Below are positions 25,812-33,695 of a stretch of DNA of 64,000 nucleotides, piece after piece; the stretch's first letter is position 1; every line of letters begins with the position of its first letter. Location: assembly GCA_024234505.1 (NCBI GenBank), contig JACKOD010000002.1, positions 620,001-684,000 of the forward strand, given 5' to 3'. Below the pieces are notes generated by a model, which worked only from the letters and a program-made list of their open reading frames with translations, had not been told where the DNA came from and made no database searches. This DNA comes from Hahellaceae bacterium (GTDB lineage: Bacteria > Pseudomonadota > Gammaproteobacteria > Pseudomonadales > Oleiphilaceae). Both the position numbers and the translations under genes were made by a program.

Positions 25812-26474
25812 ATGAAAACAAGAGACAAAATCATTTTAGCGAGTTTGGATTTATTCAATGAGCAAGGGGAGCGCAATGTGACGACTAATCACATTGCGGC
25901 GCATTTGAATATTTCTCCGGGCAATCTGTACTATCACTTCAGGAACAAAACAGACATTGTTTATGAGATTTTCCTTCAGTATGAGTTGTTGGTAGATCAC
26001 TATCTGCAGCTACCGAAAGGGCGTAGCCTCCTGCTGGATGATCTGATTTTCTATCTGGAATCGGTATTTGACGGGTTGTGGAGTTATCGCTTCTTTCATC
26101 GGGACCTGGAATTTCTTCTGGATTCTGATGAGCGGCTCAGGCGGGATTACCGCGAATTTACCATGCGCTGTCTGGGGGTGGTGAATCGGATTCTGGGTAG
26201 CTTGCGCGACAGTCACATCCTGATCGATATGGGTGATGAGCATCGCAGCGCAATGGCGCTCAATGTCTGGCTGATAGTGACAAACTGGATGGCATTTTTG
26301 AAAACGGCACATGCCGGCGAAAAGAATACAGCGATTCGCAAGGAAATGTTAAAGCAGGGCATATATCAGGTGCTGTGTTTGACATTGCCCTATTTGACTG
26401 AAAGTTATGTCGATACGGTTGTTAAAATCAGCCAGAAATATAAACCTGCCCCGGTTTTTTCTGCCACCGCGTGA
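25812..26474 (+). CDS. TetR-family regulator divergent from aldehyde dehydrogenase
   Basis: A 220-residue TetR protein. The DNA-binding part is typical: RDKIILASLDLFNEQGERNV, then NHIAAHLNISPGNLYYHFRN (about residues 24-43). The C-terminal ligand domain begins with a long helix and has the pattern LEFLLDSDERLRRDYREF found in TetR proteins of fatty acid or aromatic metabolism; the ligand is not known. A TTG at 25809 precedes the chosen ATG 25812. The adjacent 20-bp palindrome is the obvious operator, which would give control of both its own gene and the aldehyde dehydrogenase. A related dyad at 18704 suggests it may also act on the lipase-like and DUF945 genes. Confidence 0.88.
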   Translation: MKTRDKIILASLDLFNEQGERNVTTNHIAAHLNISPGNLYYHFRNKTDIVYEIFLQYELLVDHYLQLPKGRSLLLDDLIFYLESVFDGLWSYRFFHRDLEFLLDSDERLRRDYREFTMRCLGVVNRILGSLRDSHILIDMGDEHRSAMALNVWLIVTNWMAFLKTAHAGEKNTAIRKEMLKQGIYQVLCLTLPYLTESYVDTVVKISQKYKPAPVFSATA

Positions 26475-26495
26475 AATCCGTGAATGTTTCTGGAT

Positions 26496-26512
26496 GACCT
26501 TCGATGAAGGTC
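26496..26512. terminator. Short hairpin between convergent tetR and engB
   Basis: GACCTTC and GAAGGTC pair over a three-base loop in the 61-bp gap between the convergent genes. No T-run follows directly on either strand, so termination function is only possible. Confidence 0.35.
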
Positions 26513-26535
26513 TGATCCCGGATTTCCGATTTTGA

Positions 26536-27195
26536 TTAAAGCTGCTCGCTACTGTCATCCTGAAGTTCGATGGCGGCTTGGGCCATTAACCAGGATTCCA
26601 GCTGTTTCTGTGCGACATCAATTCCGGTTTTGGCTGTACTTGAGAAGGGAATCACCGCTGCAAGATACTGGAATGACTTCAGCTGACTGCGTATTTTGAG
26701 TGACTCGGTTTTGGCTGCGCCAAAACTGAGTTTGTCGCATTTGGTGAGTAAAATGGTGGTTGGCAGGCAGCGATGCTCGGCCCAGTCAAGCATCATCAGG
26801 TCGAACTCTTTCAGTGGATTGCGTATATCCATGACCAGTACAAGGCCTGCCAGTGATTCGCGAGAATTCAGGTAGTCTGAAAGGTGATGCTGCCACTCTT
26901 GCAGCGTGCTTCGGGAAACCTTGGCAAAGCCATAGCCAGGAAGGTCAACGAGCCGGCGCTCTGGTTTGTTCAGGGTAAAAAAATTGAGCAGCTGGGTTCG
27001 GCCGGGCGTTTTACTGGTGCGAGCGAGCTTGTTATTGTTAGTGATTGCGTTTAGTGCGGAAGACTTGCCTGCATTGGATCTGCCTGCGAAAGCAACCTCA
27101 AGCCCGATGTCGGGTGGGCAGTCGCGGTTTTTGGCAGCGCTTTTCAGAAAACGGGCACTGTTAAAGGATATCGAAGGTTTGGTAACCGTATTCAA
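26536..27195 (-). CDS. engB: Ribosome biogenesis GTPase EngB/YsxC
   Basis: EngB is a TRAFAC-class GTPase needed for large-subunit assembly. The 219-residue protein carries G1 GRSNAGKSS (residues 33-41), G2 region TPGRTQ, G3 DLPGYG, G4 LTKCDK and G5 SSTAKTG, in order, all intact. The gene is divergent from cytochrome c4 with a gap of about 310 bp, the usual arrangement in Pseudomonas relatives, where the region near engB often also hosts a small RNA (Spot 42 or ErsA); I see no clear terminator-ended RNA here. Confidence 0.95.
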   Translation of the reverse strand: MNTVTKPSISFNSARFLKSAAKNRDCPPDIGLEVAFAGRSNAGKSSALNAITNNNKLARTSKTPGRTQLLNFFTLNKPERRLVDLPGYGFAKVSRSTLQEWQHHLSDYLNSRESLAGLVLVMDIRNPLKEFDLMMLDWAEHRCLPTTILLTKCDKLSFGAAKTESLKIRSQLKSFQYLAAVIPFSSTAKTGIDVAQKQLESWLMAQAAIELQDDSSEQL

Positions 27196-27513
27196 CGTGA
27201 GTTAACTCCTGATGAGCCTCAAGTTGGCTATTAATGCGCCAAATTTTATAGGTTGGGTGTGTGTTCGTATTTCTCTGCAGAATGTGCGGGCTTTTATCGG
27301 CCATGCCATGGTGTATAATACCGCAACTTTTTAGATACGTCTGGTCAAAGGCATCTTAAATATCGCGGTTAACGTGTATGGGTTGCTGGGCAAAGCTCCG
27401 GATTTACTGGGTCTGCAGCGAATATGCGTCAGTCAGATTTGCGAAGTGATTAGTGCTTTGGATTGAAAATTTTGGGATTGAAGATTTTTTATTTGAGAGA
27501 GAGTGTCGCAAAA
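27196..27513. other. 318-bp gap between engB and cytochrome c4
   Basis: A perfect -10 TATAAT lies at 27314-27319 with a weak -35 (CTTTTA, 27291-27296) at 17 bases. It would give the cytochrome c4 mRNA a leader of about 190 nt. No terminator that would define a separate small RNA was found. Confidence 0.5.
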
Positions 27514-28119
27514 ATGAAAAAAATCGTAGCAGGGCTGGTTGTGGCCATGGGGTTGACTGGTATGGCGCATGCTGCAGGTGATGCAGCCGCAGGTCAACAA
27601 AATGCCATGGTTTGTGGTGGATGTCATGGTACTGATGGAAACAGTATGGTGCCAAACTTTCCAAAACTGGCCGGTCAGGGTGAAAAATACCTGCTGAAGC
27701 AGATGAAAGATATCAAAGGTGGTGCGCGTGCGGTGCCTGAAATGACAGGCATTCTGACTGCTTTTTCCGATCAGGATCTGGAAAATATCGCAGCCTATTT
27801 TTCTTCGCAAAAAGTGGCGGTAGGGCAGGCAGCGGCAGATATGGTGGCCAAGGGCCAATCGCTGTATCGCGCGGGTAACAAAGCAACAGGCGTTGCCGCT
27901 TGTACGGCATGTCATGGCCCTTCAGGCAAAGGCGTTGAGCTGGCTGCGTTTCCTTCATTGTCTGGTCAGCATCCCCAGTATGTTGAAAATCAGCTGAAAA
28001 AATTCCGTTCAGGTGAGCGCACCAATGATGGTGATTCACAAATTATGCGTTCTATTGCCGGGCGTCTGACGGATGCCGAAATTTCGGCAGTTGCCAGCTA
28101 TGTATCTGGCTTGCACTAA
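27514..28119 (+). CDS. Di-heme cytochrome c4
   Basis: A 201-residue exported cytochrome. Signal peptide MKKIVAGLVVAMGLTGMAHA is followed directly by the mature chain. There are two heme-binding CxxCH motifs, CGGCH (about residue 34) and CTACH (about 130), and two duplicated c-type domains, each with a candidate distal methionine (MVPNFPKLAGQ region and MRSIAGRL). Cytochrome c4 passes electrons in the periplasm from the bc1 complex to cbb3-type oxidases. The start is chosen at the signal peptide; an upstream ATG at 27463 in the leader would add a non-signal extension. A terminator follows at 28179. Confidence 0.92.
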   Translation: MKKIVAGLVVAMGLTGMAHAAGDAAAGQQNAMVCGGCHGTDGNSMVPNFPKLAGQGEKYLLKQMKDIKGGARAVPEMTGILTAFSDQDLENIAAYFSSQKVAVGQAAADMVAKGQSLYRAGNKATGVAACTACHGPSGKGVELAAFPSLSGQHPQYVENQLKKFRSGERTNDGDSQIMRSIAGRLTDAEISAVASYVSGLH

Positions 28120-28178
28120 AATCTGATGTCTTTGGTTTACGTTATGCTGCGGCATGAAGGTATTACCATTTGATTACG

Positions 28179-28202
28179 AACCCCTCTTTTGAGGGGTTTT
28201 TT
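28179..28202 (+). terminator. Rho-independent terminator after cytochrome c4
   Basis: AACCCCTC and GAGGGGTT form an eight-base-pair stem with loop TTTT and continue into six T. Confidence 0.95.
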
Positions 28203-28340
28203 GTTGGTGCGGGCTGGTGAGTTGCTCCTGTTGTGTTATAAAAAGTGGATGGCTGTTTGAAGTGCAGTGGCTTCAACGCATTCAGATGTGGGTGGGAGAC
28301 GAGACTTTCCTGTGTGGTCGTAAATGGAGTGAGAGTGAGA

Positions 28341-28982
28341 ATGATGCGTAAGGTTTTATTGGCAGGTCTGGGGTTGTTGGTATTGCTGTTGTCGGTAGGT
28401 AAGGCGGCCGCAGAAGATTGGCAGGCGGGAAAGCACTATCAGGTGTTGCCTACCCCAATTACCACAAGGGATGATGCCAAGATCGAAGTAATTGAAATGT
28501 TCTGGTATGGGTGTCCTCATTGCTATCAGTTTGCGCCTTTGGTGGAGGCTTGGGAGGCTAAGCTGCCAGAGGATGTCGATTTCTATATGGTGCCCGGTAC
28601 GCTGAGCAAGCGTTGGGCGGTGCATGCCAAGGCGTTCTATGTTGCTGAGGCGTTGGGGGTGAGTGAAAAGATGCATCACCCGCTATTTGATGCGGTTGCA
28701 CGCGATCATAAGCCGTTAGCGGATGAAGACGAATTGGCGGCATTTTTTGCACAGTATGGCGTGGCCGAGGCTGATTTTCATAAGGCTTGGAAGTCCTTTG
28801 GTGTAAAGGCCAGGATGGATCAGGCAGACTCCAAGGCGCGTAGTTATCGTTTGTCGGGCGTTCCGTCGCTGGTAGTTAACGGCAAGTACAAAGTGGATGC
28901 CGGCGGGGCAGGAAGTCACGAAAATATGCTGAAGGTGGCGGACTATCTGATCCAGCAGGAGCGCAAAGCGCTAGAGAAGTAG
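28341..28982 (+). CDS. dsbA: Thiol:disulfide interchange protein DsbA
   Basis: DsbA inserts disulfide bonds into proteins in the periplasm and is reoxidised by DsbB. The 213-residue precursor has a signal peptide (MMRKVLLAGLGLLVLLLSVG, cut near KAAA-ED), the active site FWYGCPHC (about residue 58) with the CPHC pair of classic DsbA, and the cis-proline loop SGVPSLVVNG. Two adjacent ATG codons (28341, 28344) are both possible; a purine-rich GGAGTGAGAGTGAGA run precedes them. The nearby upstream ATG at 28245 lacks a signal. It follows cytochrome c4 beyond a terminator and precedes the exo/endonuclease-family gene, as in Pseudomonas. Confidence 0.93.
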   Translation: MMRKVLLAGLGLLVLLLSVGKAAAEDWQAGKHYQVLPTPITTRDDAKIEVIEMFWYGCPHCYQFAPLVEAWEAKLPEDVDFYMVPGTLSKRWAVHAKAFYVAEALGVSEKMHHPLFDAVARDHKPLADEDELAAFFAQYGVAEADFHKAWKSFGVKARMDQADSKARSYRLSGVPSLVVNGKYKVDAGGAGSHENMLKVADYLIQQERKALEK

Positions 28983-29015
28983 GCTTTTTCTAAATGATTG
29001 GCAGGCGCAGTGGTT

Positions 29016-29885
29016 ATGTATCATAAGATGAAATCGAAACTACGAGACTTGGTTGCTGTGCCGGAGGTGGCGAGGGTCACCGAATCGGATCGATCCTTTG
29101 CTGCTGAGTTTGAGCCGCATCGTCATTTGCGCCTGTTGTCATTTAATATTCAGGTGGGTATATCCACGTCGTCGTACCATCACTATTTGACTCGTAGCTG
29201 GCAGCATTTTTTGCCTCATCAGCGGCGAACAGAAAATCTGAATCGTATTGCCGGATTGCTGCAGCAATATGATGTGGTTGCGCTACAGGAGGTGGATGGC
29301 GGGAGTCTTCGAAGTGGTTTTGTTAATCAGGTGCAGTTTCTGGCTGAAGCGAGCGGATTTCCTTACTGGTACCAGCAGTTAAACAGGAATCTGGGCAAGT
29401 TCGCGCAGCATAGTAATGGTTTGCTAAGTCGCTATCGCCCCCTTGAGGTGGAGAGTCATCGGTTGCCGGGGGTGATTCCGGGGCGCGGAGCGATTATGGT
29501 TCGCTATGGTGATCATCGAGATCCTTTGGTGTTGGTGATGATGCACCTTTCGCTGGGGAAGGCTGCACAAGTGAGGCAGCTATCTTATGTTCGCGAGCTA
29601 ATCAAGGATTACAGGCATGTGGTGTTAATGGGGGATATGAATAGTCATGCCGAACAGTTGCTGGAGCAAACGCCCCTAAAGGGTCTTGATCTGGTGCCTT
29701 TGCCTGGAGTGGCGCATACTTTTCCCAGCTGGCGTCCTGATAAGGCGCTGGATCATATTCTGGTCAGTCCCTCGCTAAGTGTGCGTCGTGCGGGGGTGGT
29801 GCCATATCCTGTTTCTGATCATCTGCCTATTGCTTTGGATGTGGCTTTGCCACAAGGCTATTTGGAGAGTTTTGGTGGTCGTTAA
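29016..29885 (+). CDS. Endonuclease/exonuclease/phosphatase-family protein
   Basis: A 289-residue EEP-fold hydrolase. Metal and catalytic residues are in the expected order: LRLLSFNIQVG (Asn), ALQEVDGG (Glu), GDMNSHAE (Asp and Asn), DKALDHILVS (Asp, His) and SDHLPIALDV (catalytic His). The family contains DNases, sphingomyelinases and inositol phosphatases, so the substrate is open. No signal peptide was seen. ATG 29016 is preferred; TTG 28998 is an in-frame alternative. The gene follows dsbA by 33 bp, so an operon is likely, an order conserved in Pseudomonas, and ends before a strong terminator. Confidence 0.85.
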   Translation: MYHKMKSKLRDLVAVPEVARVTESDRSFAAEFEPHRHLRLLSFNIQVGISTSSYHHYLTRSWQHFLPHQRRTENLNRIAGLLQQYDVVALQEVDGGSLRSGFVNQVQFLAEASGFPYWYQQLNRNLGKFAQHSNGLLSRYRPLEVESHRLPGVIPGRGAIMVRYGDHRDPLVLVMMHLSLGKAAQVRQLSYVRELIKDYRHVVLMGDMNSHAEQLLEQTPLKGLDLVPLPGVAHTFPSWRPDKALDHILVSPSLSVRRAGVVPYPVSDHLPIALDVALPQGYLESFGGR

Positions 29886-29928
29886 TCTTGTTATGGGTAG
29901 GTGAGGGCGTGCCGCGTTGGTGGAATGC

Positions 29929-29955
29929 AAAAAACCCGGCCATGGCCGGGTTTTT
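29929..29955. terminator. Bidirectional rho-independent terminator
   Basis: ACCCGGCC and GGCCGGGT are part of a long dyad flanked by A-run on the left and T-run on the right. It serves the phosphatase-family gene and, from the other side, rpmB-rpmG. Confidence 0.95.
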
Positions 29956-30021
29956 CGGGTTGGAAGCCGAGGGAGCTCAGATTTGTTAGAGCTCGGCAGG
30001 CAAAGCGCATGAGCGCTCTGC

Positions 30022-30177
30022 TTACTTGATTTTGGCTTCTTTGTACATTACATGCTTGCGAACAACGGGATCAAATTTTTTGATCTCCATTTTTTCGGGC
30101 ATGGTGCGCTTGTTCTTGTCAGTAGTGTAGAAGTGACCAGTACCAGCGCTGGAAACCAGCTTGATCTTGTCGCGCAT
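30022..30177 (-). CDS. rpmG: Large ribosomal subunit protein bL33
   Basis: A 51-residue protein beginning MRDKIKLVSSAGTGHFYTTD and ending HVMYKEAKIK. It matches bL33 in full length. It lacks the CxxC pairs of the zinc-binding version, so it is the zinc-free form common in Gammaproteobacteria. The gene follows rpmB by 12 bp and shares its transcript, which ends at the bidirectional terminator near 29929. GAGGTA-type ribosome site is visible just before the ATG. Confidence 0.96.
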   Translation of the reverse strand: MRDKIKLVSSAGTGHFYTTDKNKRTMPEKMEIKKFDPVVRKHVMYKEAKIK

Positions 30178-30189
30178 GAGAGGTACTCC

Positions 30190-30426
30190 TTAAATTTTTT
30201 CGCCGCGGGCACGCAGATCAGCCAATACCTGATCGATACCCTTTTTGTCGATGATACGCATTGCTTTGGTAGAAATGCGCAGTTTCACAAAGCGCTTCTC
30301 ACTCTCAACCCAAAAACGATGGGTCTGCAAGTTGGGAAGAAAACGACGCCTAGTGTGGTTCATAGCGTGTGATACGTTGTTTCCAGTAACAGGTTTTTTG
30401 CCTGTAACCTGACAAACTCGTGACAT
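30190..30426 (-). CDS. rpmB: Large ribosomal subunit protein bL28
   Basis: A 78-residue protein starting MSRVCQVTGKKPVTGNNVSH, the universal bL28 opening, followed by HTRRRFLPNLQTHRFWVESE and RISTKAMRIIDKKG. An ATG 15 bases upstream (30441) is not used because the family starts at MSRVC and the ribosome site GGAGGC lies between the two. It is the first gene of rpmB-rpmG. The promoter at 30504-30532 is strong and has a palindrome in its spacer. Confidence 0.97.
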   Translation of the reverse strand: MSRVCQVTGKKPVTGNNVSHAMNHTRRRFLPNLQTHRFWVESEKRFVKLRISTKAMRIIDKKGIDQVLADLRARGEKI

Positions 30427-30503
30427 GTGTGTTGCCTCCAACCTTTTTGTTGGTAACCGGATCTTGGATAGCTCGCGTACGAGCGGTATTAAATGAGCCC
30501 GAC

Positions 30504-30532
30504 TTTATACCAGAATGTCTGGTGATTGGCAA
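30504..30532 (-). promoter_or_regulatory. rpmB-rpmG promoter with a dyad in the spacer
   Basis: On the minus strand TTGCCA (30532-30527), a 17-base spacer and TATAAA (30509-30504). The spacer contains an inverted repeat, ACCAGA and TCTGGT separated by three bases (30509-30523), placed where a bound repressor would block RNA polymerase. Confidence 0.75.
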
Positions 30533-30701
30533 AAAAAAGTGATGATTTATGATCAGATTTTTTTGACTTATGGTCTCGCGTCACAGTTATCGCATCACCT
30601 TCGCCAATACAGCGTCATTATGGTTGGGTTTTTTCCAATATGCTATGGCGTTTGCTGTGTCGTCCTGTTTGCAGATTTCTGAATTGTGACGCCGGTTTGT
30701 A

Positions 30702-31376
30702 TTAAATAAGCCCGCGTTCTGCGAACGACAGGGTGTTTGTCGCACCTATAATGAAGTGGTCAAGCACCCGAACATCGATAAGTTCAAGGGCCTGCTTGAG
30801 TCGCTGGGTAATCTGAATATCTGCCTGACTGGGCTCGATTTGCCCCGAAGGGTGATTATGCGCAAAAATTACCGCAGCCGCGTTATGGTGCAGTGATTGA
30901 CTGACGATTTCTCTCGGATAGACGCTGGCGCTATCAATGGTTCCGCGAAACAGTTCTTCAATTCGGAGAACCCGATGTTGTGAATCCAGAAATAGACAGC
31001 AGAACACTTCGTAGGGGAGTCGGCCAATTTTCGCACTTAAATAGTGTCGAACCTGCTGGGGGTGAGTGAGGCAGTCGCTTTTTTCTACATCTTCAAGCAG
31101 GTGGCGGCGGGCCATTTCAAGAACCGCCTGCAGGTGGGCGTATTTTGCAAGTCCTAGGCCTGGTGCCTTGCAGAAAGCCGTCTGACTCGCAGAGAGCAAG
31201 GCGTTAAGGCTGCTGAATTGAGTGAGCAGGTCTCTGGCAAGATCGACTGCCGTTTTTCCGGGTATGCCGGTTCGTAGAAAAATGGCAAGCAGCTCTGCAT
31301 CGCTCAGGGTGTGCGCGCCCTTTTTAAGTAGTTTCTCTCGGGGGCGCTCGTTTATTGGCCAATCGGTAATTGCCAT
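30702..31376 (-). CDS. radC: RadC-family JAB/MPN-domain protein
   Basis: A 224-residue RadC protein. The N-terminal part has a helix-hairpin-helix (LLSASQTAFCKAPGLGLAKYA), and the C-terminal JAB domain has the zinc-ligand motif AHNHPSGQIEPSQAD and ELFRGTIDSASVYPREI. The name comes from an old E. coli repair mutant that was later shown to be in recG, so a direct repair role is not established. The start is ATG 31376. It is divergent from coaBC, the usual order in Gammaproteobacteria. Confidence 0.95.
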   Translation of the reverse strand: MAITDWPINERPREKLLKKGAHTLSDAELLAIFLRTGIPGKTAVDLARDLLTQFSSLNALLSASQTAFCKAPGLGLAKYAHLQAVLEMARRHLLEDVEKSDCLTHPQQVRHYLSAKIGRLPYEVFCCLFLDSQHRVLRIEELFRGTIDSASVYPREIVSQSLHHNAAAVIFAHNHPSGQIEPSQADIQITQRLKQALELIDVRVLDHFIIGATNTLSFAERGLI

Positions 31377-31584
31377 GCTTTGGGTTCCTTTTGTTTGCTG
31401 TCGGTTCTGCTGACATCGCTCATCCTGAGCACGGGAAAGATTGCCACATTCTGCTCCTGAGATTCCATGGCGGTGATCACGCCCTGGTGAGATTTTTCCC
31501 GAGGTGGGAGGATTCGTGTTTCGGTCGCTGGGTGAAATTGACAGGGTTGAGTGGTATCTTTAGCCTTTTTTCGGGGGCTGTGGC

Positions 31585-32829
31585 ATGAAAGAGCGTAAGG
31601 TGCTTGTTGGGATTACCGGTGGCATTGCTGCATATAAATCGGCCCAATTGGTGCGTCTGCTTAAAAAAGCGGGGGCTCAGGTGCGCGTGGTGATGACCGA
31701 GGGGGGCGCTGCCTTTATTTCGCCTTTGACTTTGCAGGCGCTTTCGGGAAATCCGGTACATCAAACACTATTGGATTCGGATGCAGAGGCCGGGATGGGG
31801 CATATCGAACTGGCAAAATGGGCAGATTTGATCATTATTGCTCCTGCCTCTGCCGATTTTATTGCACGTTTTGCCCATGGCCTGGCGAATGATTTACTTT
31901 CAACCTTGTGTCTTGCAACGGAGGCACCCATTGCGCTGGCACCGGCAATGAATCAGGCCATGTGGCACAATCCGCGTACGCAACGCAACATGCATTCGCT
32001 TGCTTCTGATATCGAGAGGGGTCAGGTATTGATCTGGGGGCCGGATTCAGGTGAGCAGGCGTGCGGCGACCATGGGCCGGGCAGGATGTTAGAGGCGGAA
32101 GCTCTATTTGAGCGGGCACAGGATTTTTGTGGCGATACGGGGAAGGAAAAGCCGCTGCCGTTACATGGTGTAAAGGTCGTGATTACGGCAGGGCCAACAC
32201 GCGAAGCCATTGATCCTGTCCGTTATATTTCCAATCATAGCTCAGGGAAAATGGGTTATGCACTGGCTGAGGCTGCAGCGCGTGCAGGGGCAGACGTCAT
32301 TTTGGTGAGCGGTCCGGTGTCGCTGGCTTGTCCCGAGGGGGTTTCCAGAGTGATGGTGTCCAGTGCGCTGGAGATGCTGGAGGCGGCCAATCAGTCGATA
32401 GCGAGTGAATGCGATATTTTTATTGCGGCGGCGGCGGTGGCCGATTATCGGCCGGAGGTTGTCTCTGATCAGAAAATGAAAAAGCAGGGTGACGAAGGCT
32501 TAGTCATTCGTATGACTCAAAATCCCGATATTGTTGCCACCGTGGCGAATTCGGGACGCGCCCGTCTGGTCGTCGGTTTCGCAGCCGAAACCCAGGATGT
32601 GACGGCTTACGCCGAGAAAAAACTGCGAACCAAGGGATTGGATTTGATTGTGGCAAATGATGTGTCAAATAATGCCATTGGCTTTAATAGCGATGAAAAT
32701 GCGGTCACGCTGATTACCCCTCATGGCCAGGTGGAGTTTGTGCAGCAAAGCAAGCGGTTATTGGCAGCAAAGCTGATTGAGGCTATGTATTCCGAGCTGA
32801 AGCAAAAAAATAAAGCCAAAAAAGCCTGA
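31585..32829 (+). CDS. coaBC: Bifunctional phosphopantothenoylcysteine decarboxylase/synthetase
   Basis: CoaBC joins cysteine to 4'-phosphopantothenate (CoaB, CTP-dependent) and then decarboxylates the product (CoaC, FMN), in coenzyme A synthesis. The 414-residue fusion has the CoaC flavoprotein part first: GITGGIAAYKSAQLVRLLKK, catalytic histidine in GMGHIELAKWAD, and PAMNQAMW, then the CoaB part from about residue 190: ITAGPTREAIDPVRYISNHS SGKMG, and AAVADYRP with its conserved lysine-bearing follow-up KMKK. Everything needed looks intact. The dut gene follows after 147 bp, algC and argB after that, the same order as in Pseudomonas. Confidence 0.96.
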   Translation: MKERKVLVGITGGIAAYKSAQLVRLLKKAGAQVRVVMTEGGAAFISPLTLQALSGNPVHQTLLDSDAEAGMGHIELAKWADLIIIAPASADFIARFAHGLANDLLSTLCLATEAPIALAPAMNQAMWHNPRTQRNMHSLASDIERGQVLIWGPDSGEQACGDHGPGRMLEAEALFERAQDFCGDTGKEKPLPLHGVKVVITAGPTREAIDPVRYISNHSSGKMGYALAEAAARAGADVILVSGPVSLACPEGVSRVMVSSALEMLEAANQSIASECDIFIAAAAVADYRPEVVSDQKMKKQGDEGLVIRMTQNPDIVATVANSGRARLVVGFAAETQDVTAYAEKKLRTKGLDLIVANDVSNNAIGFNSDENAVTLITPHGQVEFVQQSKRLLAAKLIEAMYSELKQKNKAKKA

Positions 32830-32976
32830 CCGGATGGGGTTGGTTTGCGAACCGCCGACCAGACAACCGTCAGACAAATGCCCTTTTGAGTATATGGATG
32901 GACGAAACAATCACGGCCTGTATGAAAGGTGATTGTTTTCGTGTTGCCGAGCATGAATGAATAGGTGAGAAACAGA

Positions 32977-33432
32977 ATGAAAAAACTGCAATTGAAGGTG
33001 TTGGATGCGCGCCTGGGTAACGAAATCCCCATGCCTGAATATGCGACTCCAGGGTCTGCCGGACTGGATCTGCGTGCATGTATTGAGGCTCCGATAACGC
33101 TCGCTCCCGGCGAAACCAGGCTCATACCTACAGGAATGGCTATCTATGTTGAAGATCCCGGCTATGCCGCCATGCTCTTGCCTCGTTCCGGGCTGGGCCA
33201 TAAGCACGGGATCGTTTTGGGAAATCTGGTGGGACTCATTGATTCTGACTATCAGGGGCAGCTTATGGTTTCGTGCTGGAATCGCGGTCAGTCATCCTAT
33301 GATATTCAAGTAGGAGAACGCATTGCACAAATGGTGCTGGTGCCGGTAGTGCAGGCTGAATTTCAGGTGGTAAATGAGTTTTCCGAAAGCGATCGGGGAG
33401 TAGGCGGTTTCGGCTCAACCGGCACGCACTGA
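32977..33432 (+). CDS. dut: dUTP diphosphatase
   Basis: Dut hydrolyses dUTP to dUMP and diphosphate, which keeps uracil out of DNA and feeds thymidylate synthesis. The 151-residue trimeric enzyme shows its five motifs: ATPGSAGLDLRA (1), LLPRSGLGHKHGI (2, PRSG), GNLVGLIDSDYQGQL (3, catalytic Asp and Tyr), GERIAQMVLVPV (4) and the C-terminal RGVGGFGSTG (5). The ATG at 32977 is preferred; GTG 32965 lies over the AGGTGAGA ribosome site. Confidence 0.97.
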   Translation: MKKLQLKVLDARLGNEIPMPEYATPGSAGLDLRACIEAPITLAPGETRLIPTGMAIYVEDPGYAAMLLPRSGLGHKHGIVLGNLVGLIDSDYQGQLMVSCWNRGQSSYDIQVGERIAQMVLVPVVQAEFQVVNEFSESDRGVGGFGSTGTH

Positions 33433-33695
33433 CCTTAACGAGAGCGCACGTTGCTTTCGGTGTTCGATGGTTGCTGCTGTGCTTAACGCTCTAATATTCA
33501 TAAAGATACGTGATCGTCAAAAAATGTGCCTATACTAAAGTGCATACTGGGTAGAGCCCGGTGTGAGCATTAGTTGTTTGAATTTTCCGGATTTTATCGG
33601 CAGTGGATCCTTGATGTTGCAGGTTGATTTGCAAGATAAAATGGCGGTGTGTTGGTTTCTCTCTTTATTTTGAGTCAGGTACTGGAAGCCGGATC

